A stretch of 64,000 nucleotides of DNA from Macrotis lagotis. Lineage: Eukaryota > Chordata > Mammalia > Peramelemorphia > Peramelidae. The position numbers and the translations under genes are program-made. The DNA is taken from NCBI RefSeq assembly GCF_037893015.1, contig NC_133658.1, positions 425,845,890-425,909,889 on the forward strand, in the 5' to 3' direction. This document shows, piece after piece, positions 38,536 through 48,600 of this stretch. The stretch's first letter is position 1. Every line of letters begins with the position of its first letter. Under the pieces are notes generated by a model, which saw only the letters and a program-made list of their open reading frames with translations, ran no database searches and was not told the DNA's origin.

Positions 38536-39097
38536 CTATGTGACCATATGCAAGTCACTCCAAAGTTAAACAAAAATTTCATACATGCTTATTTCATATT
38601 TATTTATTAAGCACTGTACTAAGCATTAGGGAGAAGATGAAAAATGGCAATCCCTGTTCTCTATTTTCCAAACTACTGAGTAAGTGGCATGATATATGTA
38701 CATAGATAAATAGAATATTATTCAATTAGGTTCAATAAGAATTTACTAAGTGCATACTAGATGAAAGGCATTGTGCTAGATTCTTGTGCTTGAGACAAAA
38801 ACCAAAGCAATCACTGACCTCAAGGAATTTATATTATAAATTTAGGCTCAATTTCCCTTTAAAATGGAGGTTTATATATTTACACCACCTTCTTCTTAGG
38901 AGTGTGGTGAGAAAAGTTCCCTGAAAATCTTAAAACTGCTACAGCAAGTCGTTATTAGTGAAAAAAATAATGATGATTTTTCAGTCACAGTCAGATCAGA
39001 CAAAAATCAGAACCCATCCCTATATATACTGAGTTGCATACAATCACAAGACATACAAACACCATCTACAGCAAGATCTTTGTTGACAAATGTAGAA

Positions 39098-39210
39098 TGA
39101 GCACTGGATTTGGAGTCAGAGAACCCGGTTCAAATCCTGATTCTGTCACATGCAACAGGTGTGACTTTTAGGACAAGTCACTTATCTAAAGGGGACATCA
39201 GTGAGCTCTT
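39098..39210 (+). repeat. MIR-like SINE fragment
   Basis: GAGCACTGGATTTGGAGTCA, CCGGTTCAAATCCTGATTCT and GACAAGTCACTTATCT in order. Confidence 0.55.
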
Positions 39211-39357
39211 TCAATCTAGTTTATTATGATGCTATGATCCAGGCTTAAAGCTCAGTTTACTACTTATGTTGAACACAGGCAATTATAATTTCCCTATTTT
39301 TCTGCTTCCCAAACTATAAATGAGGTTAACAATACCTATAACATGAGTGTCAACAAT

Positions 39358-39605
39358 TGTTTTCATTGTTCAGTCATTTTTCAGTTGCATCTGACCCTGT
39401 GATCCCATTTAGTTTTTTGGCAGCTACTGGAATGGTTTTCCATTTTTTGCTCTAATTCTTCTGAGAATCAGATGATGAGGAAACTGAGGCAAACAGGGTT
39501 AAGTGACTTACACAGGGTCACACAGCTAGTGTCTGAGGCCAGATTTGAACTCAGGCCTTCATGAATCCAGGCCTGGTACTCTATCTCAGAGTGACCTGAC
39601 TACCC
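39358..39605 (-). repeat. Long SINE family copy
   Basis: Same layout as 37342: TTGTTCAGTCATTTTTCAGT, GATGAGGAAACTGAGGCAAA, GGGTCACACAGCTAGTGTCT, AGATTTGAACTCAGG. Confidence 0.82.
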
Positions 39606-40615
39606 TTTTTTAATATGTGCTCAACTATTTATCATAATTTATTATTATTTAGTATCTGTGGGATTTAGGCAAGTTTCCTCTCCATCTGGGCTCATTTTCC
39701 TCATCAGTAAAATGAGGACATTGGACCAGGTGAATGCTAAATTCTCTTCTAGCTTTAAATTGTGTTTCTGTGAATTTACCTAACCAGGTCTCTCAACTTG
39801 AAAACTGTACTTACAGCTCTCCTTCTACAATAAAGAGTTAAAAAGAAAATCTAATGTATGAATCCAAGCTTTTTAAGCATCAGACCAAATGGATGATTTC
39901 CAAGAAGCCATCCATTCTTGAAGGATGGTGAAGGTCTCCAAAAGGGCTGCCATCTCCTCTGGCCTTTCAACATGATTGTATGAAACCATCCAGAACACCA
40001 CAAGAAATACATCAGGGCATTCTCTGGCTTGGAAGCAATCCTGCCAAGCTGGAGAGTCTTCAAGCACAGGACCAACAATGGATTTGGCTTCTAAAGATCA
40101 GTCCAACTAACCACAGAGAAGCTTAACCTCAGGTTGGCCATAGAGTAATGATGAATTTTTTGGACCCACTGACTCATGAAAACTACCTCTTAAAGTTGTG
40201 GAAAGAATACAGTCTCCATTGGTGAGAAATAACTCATGCTGACTGAATCACAAATCCTCAGTATTGACATAAGCATGTTATAAATTACATAGAATGATAT
40301 TTTTATTGCCAATGATACTCTTAAATAAAATTAATAGGAATAAGTGCTAAAGTCCATGGTTCAAACAAATGTGCTATATGATTTCTGAGTTTAGAGAAGA
40401 AATATTAGCTAAGTTGCTCAATTTCTCTAGTCCTCAGTTTTCTTACTTGTGAGATGAGACTATTGGATAAGATAATCTCTAAGGTCCTTTCCAGTTATGG
40501 AAGTTTAAGATTCTATGATATATATATGAGCTAAGCTGAAGAAAATGAGCTTGCTGGAGAAATTAAGATATGCTAAGGATTGAATACCAGGAAATCAATC
40601 CATCAATAACTCTTT

Positions 40616-40818
40616 TTGTTATTCAAGTCATTTCAGACTCTGTTTCCTCATTTGGAATTTTCTTGGCAAAGATTCTAGAGTGGTCTTGCCATATCTTTTT
40701 CCTAGCTCATTTTATAGATGATGAACTGAGGCACAAAGTCACTTCTAGTGTTTGAAGCTGTTTGAACTTAGATTCTTCTGACTCCAGGGTCAGTGTTCCA
40801 TCCATTGTGCCTTCCAGC
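40616..40818 (-). repeat. Long SINE family copy, diverged
   Basis: TTATTCAAGTCATTTCAGAC, TTTTCTTGGCAAAGATTC, ATGATGAACTGAGGCACAAA and a worn tRNA-like half ending CCATTGTGCC. Confidence 0.72.
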
Positions 40819-41615
40819 ATGTTAAGACAAATGCATAAAATGAAATAAAGAACTGGCAGGTTGATGGGGATATGGTTTGTGCAGACAGAATAACCTGTGA
40901 CATTCCCAGGGAGCTAAAAGAGAACGACTCTTTTAGCAACTAGAGAAGAGGTTACTGTAGTTGTCTGGCTCATAACCTCCCTGTCCCCAACTGACTCCTG
41001 AATCTGAGAAGGGAATCTGAGAAGGTCATTCAGAGAGAGAAGCTTGAAGTACTGGTCAGGAGGCAGGTCCCAGCTCTGCTACTTATTTTTTAGAAGTCAC
41101 TGGACCTGTTTCATCATCTGTGAAAATGCCTGCCCTGATTTCTTCCTAGGACTGTAGGGAGGATTAAGTGGGATCAAGCATACATGGCAATTCCCCAAAT
41201 TACACACAACTTCTACAAATACAAAGTATTATTAACTATTGTCCTTTAAGGGGGAGGTTAGGATACATAGATGTTCATCTTCTATGTTCTTTAAGCACTA
41301 CTGCCTGACCCAACAGGGTCTCCTGTGAAAACCATTGTCCAGCAGTGCCTTTGGAACCCCCAAAGGCCTGGGTCATTGGGTTGGAGCCAGGTCGGGGTTT
41401 GAAAGATATGTTCTCAGGCTCACCACCACTGTGGAACTTTTCATGATTCCCCAGGATAGTAATGGCTTTCCTCCTCAGATCTTACTTAGCACTTGATTTA
41501 TACCTAACATATTTACCAAGAAATAGTGTGTTCAAACCTGTGATTTTGTTTTATCTTGTCCATGAGGCCTGGTATCATGTCTAATCTAAACTATGGAGTT
41601 CCAGTGGCTAATAAT

Positions 41616-41830
41616 AATTGTTGTTCAGTAGTTTCAGTGATAATTCATCATGACTTTATTTAGAGTTTTCTTGACAAAGATATCAAAGCAGTATTTCTTT
41701 CTCCAGATCATTTTAAAGAAGAGAAACCAAGGTAAACAAGGTTAAGTGTCTTGTTCAGGATCACATAGCTAGTAAGTGTCTAAGGCCAGATTTGAACTTT
41801 TCCTGACTTCAATCTTTTGTATCACCTATT
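41616..41830 (-). repeat. Long SINE family copy, diverged
   Basis: TTGTTGTTCAGTAGTTTCAG, TTTCTTTCTCCAGATCATTT, GATCACATAGCTAGTAAGTG, CAGATTTGAAC. Confidence 0.74.
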
Positions 41831-42136
41831 TACATATAGCAGATACTTAATAAACATTTGTAGAATGAGTAAGTCTTTACCTCCTGCGCTCCCTCTGTGT
41901 TCAGAATCCCCATCCTCACCCTGCTTTTGAGTTCAGTTTTCTCTCTATATTCATTGGGAAGAAGCTCTTTCCTGTCCATCGCATCCTGCACAATGGTATC
42001 TCTCTTCCCACCTGGTCCTTATTGTTATTTTTGAAAGGAAGAAATTGGATAGACCAATGCTAATAATCTCATTTGCCTGGGATAAGCTGTCATCAAACGA
42101 AAAACGAGACATCTCAAACTATGTCCACCAGTTTCT

Positions 42137-42522
42137 TTTATTAAGTAATGCAAAATACAGTACTAATTGGGACAATGCATGCATCATGGACGATATAAAT
42201 GCAAGCCTACAGAAAATAGGTGACAAAGAAAACCTCAATTATGTTTGAGGTAGTACAACTGAGAGTAGGAAAGCAGTAACATGATGGGCTACGAGAACAA
42301 AATACCTGCTTCACTTTGTGCAGTCAGATTTTACTCAGAAATAGAATATTATGAAAGACCTTGGGGCTTGTCTCTTTAATACTTTTAAAAATAGACTCTC
42401 CCCTCCCCCCTGCTCTGCCCCTTTTGAATTCCCTTTCCTATCAAGTTTTACTCAGGACAATTCCTGGGATTGCTTTGCTCTGTGGTTTGTGGAAATTTCT
42501 ATCTTGTTGCGCGCGTGTGCGC

Positions 42523-42559
<37 letters not shown>

Positions 42560-42970
42560 CTCTACTGCAGTGGCTCCATCCTTTCTCTCCAAGAGGTAGG
42601 CACGAGTGGCCCTCATGCAGAAAAATAAAGGAGATTTTTGTTTGAAAATGCACTCAAAGGGAAAAGTCAGCTCACTGTCCAGAGAGCTGGAGGCTGTGTA
42701 TCAATAAATACCACTTTTATTTATAAAAATAGTTTAGATCTATAAAAGGGCGTTCATCTCATAGGTGGAAAAGATGTTTGTGTGAAAAAAATGCTCTCAG
42801 TGCTGCAAACTTTTTATCCCCTGGGGCAAATGGGTCAGGGTGGGGAAGAGGAGAAAATGTTCTCTCCTTTTCTCTTTCTTTTTTTTCCCCCCTCTCTTTC
42901 TTGTTGGACTCTAGTATTGGTGACCCAAGCTTTCCATATGTGATCCTTATTGCATTCTGGGGTGGGGAGC
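42137..42970 (-). promoter_or_regulatory. BEGAIN: BEGAIN 3' UTR with candidate polyadenylation signals
   Basis: Reading the minus strand after the stop, AATAAA occurs at 42721-42716 (about 250 nt after the stop) and at 42142-42137 (about 830 nt). The second would give a 3' UTR of a length like human. A (GC/GT)n run at 42508-42558 lies between them. The used site is unknown. Confidence 0.4.
42508..42558. repeat. (GC/GT)n microsatellite
   Basis: GCGCGTGTGCGCGCGTGTGT followed by pure GT, an alternating purine-pyrimidine run in the likely BEGAIN 3' UTR. Confidence 0.9.
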
Positions 42971-44356
42971 TCAGTTGAGGAGGGTCCCGTAGAACTGTGC
43001 TTTGGTCAGACTGTCCTTCCGGCTTAGGCCAGTACTCGGAGTCCGTTGGAACTGTTGCTGTTTGCTGTGGAGGGATGAGTGGAGACCTGGCTCCTTGGAA
43101 GACAGGTGGATTTCTGGGGATGCTTCCATAGAACTTGGCTCAAGGGAGCCAGCTGAGCTGGTAGGGCTCACATTGGCATAAGTGCCACTCAGTCTGGGAC
43201 TTCCCTCAGGGACAGGGCTTACTCTGCCATCCCCACACATCTGCACCGTGAGCCTCTCACTACCAGCCTCACTGGGGGCATAGGCAGGCAGTTGGTCTGG
43301 TGGGCGGCCAGGGCTTATGTTCAGATTCATGTTGCCATCCTCGGGCAGGAAGCAGGAATCTACCAGCTGGCTCTGGGAGAGGTCATCTCCCTCTGAGAAA
43401 CTGTCTGCCTTATAGCTGGGGTAGATGGGGCTGGCCCGGCTGTCTGCCTTCTTGCCAGGGCTGCCAGTAAAGTACTGCTCAGGGAAGCTGTGGGGGGAGA
43501 TGCGGCCAGCCTCAGGATAGGAGTAGGCACCAATGTCCTCAACGGTCAGAGGCCGCCACCGACCTGGCAGCTCCTCATCTGAGCGGTGGGCACCACGGCT
43601 TTCACTCCGAAGCTTTTGGGCCACCAGGGCTTGCTGGGTCTCCAGGGTAGCAGGGAAGCGGAAAGGATCCCCAGCATATGGGGACATCGTCCTGACAAAG
43701 GGGGGTGTGGCCTGACCCTCTGGGCCTAGTTCCACATGCTGTGGGGCCTGGACTGTGGCAAAGCATGGGCTACAGGGCCGTTCATAGGCAGCAGTTGCTT
43801 GTCGGTTGAAGATCTCATCCCGGCTATTCAGATAAATTGCCTGTTGAGATGCGGTCAGCGTGCTGGCCTGGGCATGTTCCTTTTCCTCTGAGGTTACACT
43901 GAAGCTGGAATAGGAGCTGGAGGTGGGCAGGGAGGCCACGTACTCAGGAAAGGCCTCATGGGAGAAGCTTGAATGGAACCCATCTTCCTCAGCCGTGCTG
44001 TCAGTGGAGTGCTGGGACCGAAGGAAGCCCACATCCTTCACCTGCATGTCCATGCTGGGCCGGCGGTCCCTCCGGCGCTCCTCAGGGCAGTATAGGGCTG
44101 TGTCACTGCAGTAGATGTCTGACTTGAACTGGGTCCGAGGACTGGCTTTCTCCACTGCATCCCGGAAGGCCAGGTCCCGGGCGGAGGCGTTGGACAGGTG
44201 GGAGGACAAGCTGCTAGGCTCAGGCTTCTCCAGGACCTGGGAAATGACGCATGTGGGGATAGTGTCTGCAAAGGATGGGTGACAGAGAGGCGCTGGCAGG
44301 CCACAGCCATGTTTTTCCATATGGAGGCTGACCCGCTCCTGAAAGTCAGAAGGAAG
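42971..44356 (-). CDS. BEGAIN: BEGAIN large last coding exon
   Basis: 1386 nt: 461 codons plus TGA at 42973-42971, opening LPSDFQERVSLHMEKHG after acceptor ttctag. It is GC-rich relative to its surroundings and rich in Ser and Pro. The C-terminal end SRKDSLTKAQFYGTLLN is almost identical to human. A methionine at 44320 is only an internal codon, because the frame continues to the splice acceptor. Confidence 0.95.
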   Translation of the reverse strand, partial: LPSDFQERVSLHMEKHGCGLPAPLCHPSFADTIPTCVISQVLEKPEPSSLSSHLSNASARDLAFRDAVEKASPRTQFKSDIYCSDTALYCPEERRRDRRPSMDMQVKDVGFLRSQHSTDSTAEEDGFHSSFSHEAFPEYVASLPTSSSYSSFSVTSEEKEHAQASTLTASQQAIYLNSRDEIFNRQATAAYERPCSPCFATVQAPQHVELGPEGQATPPFVRTMSPYAGDPFRFPATLETQQALVAQKLRSESRGAHRSDEELPGRWRPLTVEDIGAYSYPEAGRISPHSFPEQYFTGSPGKKADSRASPIYPSYKADSFSEGDDLSQSQLVDSCFLPEDGNMNLNISPGRPPDQLPAYAPSEAGSERLTVQMCGDGRVSPVPEGSPRLSGTYANVSPTSSAGSLEPSSMEASPEIHLSSKEPGLHSSLHSKQQQFQRTPSTGLSRKDSLTKAQFYGTLLN

Positions 44357-44764
44357 CTAGAACAGGGAGGTGAGGCAGGGAGGGGAGAGAGGAAAAAGAT
44401 AAGAATCAAAGTCAGTCTTGGCATCCAACCAGGCCAATGTGGTCAAGATATAAACTGCCAGAGGGTGCTTACCATACTAGAGGCATGGTAAGGATTGTTG
44501 GGGAGTACCATCTAAAACAAAAAGCCTCTGGTCTTTTCTGGGGTGCTCTGGAAATAAATCTAGATTTCAAGATAAAAATTCCTTTCTCCCCCTTTGTCTC
44601 CCTTTCATCCACTACCAACAGAGGGGTCCAACCTTCACCAATAGCATGAGAATATTAAAAAATAAATCAATAAAGCAGGATACTCAGAGTTTTCAGGCAG
44701 GAATATAAATCTCAGAAGTCAGGAGTCCTGGGCTCTGCCAGAAATTTGCTAGGAGACCTTGTTT

Positions 44765-44835
<71 letters not shown>

Positions 44836-45579
44836 GGCAAGGCAATGGGGTTAAGTGACTTGCCCAAGGTCATACAGCTAAGTATTAAGTCTCTGAAATC
44901 ACATTTGAACTTAGGTCCTCCTGGCCCCAGGACCAGTGATCTAATTTCTGTACCACCTAGCTGCCCCTGACCTTGTTTCTTTCCTTTGAAAACCTGGATC
45001 TTAGTTTTGCCATTTTTAAAATGACAATGTTGAACTAGATGATCTTGAAGATCCTTCCAGCACTGATGCATTGTCTATGTTTCTCAGGTTACTTTCTAAC
45101 TCTAAATTCTATTAATGTACAAAATCTTATCTATCTACACTACTTAATTCAGTGCTTGTCATATGGGTGCTTAATATTCATTCATTCACCTTCCCTAACT
45201 TGTTCTCCACAATAATTTAACTGGGATATCTTAGTGAGATTGCAGACCAGAAGACTGGAAAAGAAGACATGTTTTTACTTTTTCAAGCACAGAGCTCTTT
45301 AAGAGTCCCCTCTGCTCACTACCCCCAATTCTTTCCTAGACACACTATCCCCCAAACCTCAGGCAGCCTCTAGGTTTCTCTCCCTATTCCCTCCCCCAAT
45401 CACCTCCACCTGAAATAAGGCAGGTAATATTGCTGACAACACAGCCAGGGGCAGACTCTGCCAGCAGCAATATTAGACACAGCAGCTACAGATGCAACAA
45501 AGATTGAAGAAAAGGTAAGCTAAATGAGACTAATGGCCTCACCACCAAGGACAAAATCAAGAAAATTGTGCCTGCAGCA

Positions 45580-45630
<51 letters not shown>

Positions 45631-48600
45631 AGATTTGGGGCAGGCACACTGCAATCATCACACTACTGTTTGATCTATTTGTCAAAATTTTGTTTGTGCT
45701 CCTTTCAGAAATTCCAAACAGCTTAATTTCTCAGAAAGAACACTAGCCTGGTGGTTGTGACATCAGGGTCTGAATCCAGTCTCTGTTGTGTATTAGTCTT
45801 CTATGAGCCTCAGGCTCTTTATCTACAAAATGTACATTACTCTTCCACATAGGCTTGTTATGAAGAAAATACTTTGTGTCACTGAAAGTGTTAAGAGAAC
45901 TGTAATCTATTGCTTTTTAATACTACAAGAATTGTGACTTCTCTCCCACTGACATAAATTGCAACCCATCCAATATCTTATAATTGATAGTTAAAAGAAT
46001 TGCCTTGGTAAAAAAAATGTTGATTACTCTTCTGGTGATGAAGGCTAGGGAATAGATGTGTGGTATGATTGATTTAGAGAACTCCCAAGTGAAGGAATCT
46101 CCTCCAGCAGTGCAGGTTAGTGCCTTTTCTACAAGTTAGATTGTCTTAAAGGAGTGGCCTGGAGCACTGAGAGGTTAAACGAGATTTGCTTAAAGTTAAC
46201 AGAGCCAGCATGTTTAAGAGGCAGGATCTAGATGCAACTCTTCCTGGCTTTGAGGCCAATTCTTTTTCTTCTATGTCATGATGTCTTTCTAATGATAAGG
46301 ATTTTAACAACAATAATAATGATGAAAAATTCTGCAGATTACAACAGTCTAATAAGCCATATACTAAGGAATGAGGGAAGGGATTATGATCTGTTTTAGA
46401 AAAGAATGGGTGTCAGAGGTGTCCAAAAATAGCAAATTCTTAAACTATTAATGTGTGTATGTATATACATATATGTATATGCACATATATACATTGAAAT
46501 GAATTTTTTCTGCCTTTCTTTGGATCCTCAGAACTTAGGGCAGTTAGTAGTAGATACTTAGTAGATAATTAATGTTGATTTGCTTATTTACTCTCAGAAA
46601 TGTGAATATGACAACCTCAAAAGTCAATATCACTGATATAGGGGATCAGTCTGGTTTGTAGGACAGTAAAAGTGGACAATAAGAGATGATAGTGGAAGGA
46701 ATGGGAATAACAGAGATGTAGTAGATTGATGAGATTGGAATGAGATGACACGAAGACTGAGATGGGAAGGAGAGGGAATGGGATGAGGTGAGGAATAGGC
46801 TGGAGAGGATCCTGGAAGGTGAGTACATTGAGAGATAAGTGGGGAGGGAGAGACCACTGAACAGGACAATTTCACTTTGGTCAAAGTGATTTTTTTAATT
46901 TTCATGAATCAGGCTACTGGTCGCCCCCACTTACATCTACTTAATTAATGCTAAAGTCTGAGAGAAGAAGCAGTGTGAGTGAGGTCAGGAAGACCCAGAG
47001 TTTCTTATAGAGGAGGTGTGGCTACTCCAGAAAAGCCCCCTTCTTTAGGTCCAGTTCAATTCAAGGTAAATTACTTGGGTGCCATTTTCCTTGATTAGAG
47101 GACCCATTTCTAAGTGAGTCAAACAAAAAATTGATTTGACAACAGTTTGGTAAAGAAAGTAGTAAAACACTGACTTTGAAGTCAGAAAACATAGATTCAA
47201 ATGCTGGTTCTACTACTTATAGCCCCATCCTTGGACAAAGCACACATCATACGTCACTAAAGCCACAATGGGAGTCTTTTCAGCTTGACAGGTATTATTA
47301 GAGCTCTAGTTCTATTGTCATAACCTTCAGGGACCCAGAAACACCTCCACAGAATAGAGTAAGACATCTGAGAAGGACTTTAATGATTGGGATTATTTCT
47401 GATAGTCTTGTCCCCTCCTAGACCAATGGTATCAAACTCATATAGAAATGATCCCTGCAGGTTATATATTGACATATAAAATTCCAAATGAACATTATCT
47501 ATATTGTGCTTTTATTTATTTTGTTAAATATTTCCCAATTGCATTTTAATCTGATTCTGGCTACACTTAGCCGTCTGTTATGAGTTTGACAGTATGTTCT
47601 AGACCATTAATAATGATTCTAATAATGAAATAAATATAATAAAAATAACAAATGGTTACTACTTTAGGATCTGTTTGCCTTAGCCTTGATTATTTGAGAA
47701 TTTAATACTCCTAGATATAAAGACAGATTTTGCAGGAAGCTTGAATTCAGGGGAAGTCTTAGTCCTCTTTTATAGGGCTAATAAAGGACTTAAGACACCT
47801 GGAATTTTACCTGGGCCTTGACTTCCACAGTTTTCCCATTCTTTAGCAAATTGATATCATCAGTTAAGAAAAAGAAGAATCAGGACCTACAAAATTTTTC
47901 CCTTGACAGCTTTTCTGCCCTTAGTTCCCTGCCTTATCCTTACCCTCTCCCTCCCTCCATAGCAACCTACTCCATCTAAACTCCCCTCTCATATCCCCCA
48001 CTCCCACCAGATGCCACGTCTGGTTGGGGTCAGAGCCCAGGGAGGTACCACACAGTGCCCACAGCCCAGGCAACACGGTTTCTTGGCAAAGGCACAAAGG
48101 TTGGTCACATTACCTCCGATACCGTGTGGGACCTGTCGTAGGTCTTGCTGCACTGAAGCAGCTGAGCAGCTAGATTGCAGTCCTTCCTATAGAGTTCCTA
48201 AAAAAACAAGAGAAGGCTGATTGGCATGTGGGGCTCAAGATTGGCCCACTGTTGGTAGAGACCACTGAGAGCAAGGCTCCTGGGAACACCCATGGTGGAT
48301 TTCCTCTGCTCCTGGGCTCAGCACTGGAACTTGGCTTCCCCAAAGTATAAGGGAATCCTTTGTAGTACAACAATTTTTTTTTTTATAAAAGAAAGCAACA
48401 TGATCAATAATTGGAAGATTTTAATACAGAAAAAAGATACAACTATTTTTATTTTCTACTAAATGTGTGAGACCTTGGGCAAGTCCTTTCCCTTCCAGCT
48501 TTGTTAGTTTTGTCCAGTGAGGGAAAAAATGCTAGTGAATTTCTAAGTCTTCTTCGACCTTTAACATTTTATTGTTCTTTGAACTTTATGAACACCCAAC

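Larger units (their letters stand above)
32981..42136. other. Intergenic stretch downstream of BEGAIN
   Basis: About 9 kb made of L2-like, L3-like, long-SINE and short-SINE copies listed separately, with short unassigned sequence between. No host exon seen. Confidence 0.6.
44357..48113 (-). other. BEGAIN intron between the last two coding exons
   Basis: 3757 bp. It holds a SINE with an expanded (CTTT)n tail (44764-44968), a short inverted repeat (45425-45475), a (TG)n run (45582-45627), MIR-like pieces and a small hAT-like element (47426-47598). Confidence 0.8.

Noticed and set aside
42045-42248. 67-codon plus-strand frame
   Set aside because: Short, no recognisable family, and overlaps the likely BEGAIN 3' UTR region on the other strand.
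44712-45071. Minus-strand frame of 119 codons with KKERKKER runs
   Set aside because: It reads through the (CTTT)n tail and a SINE.
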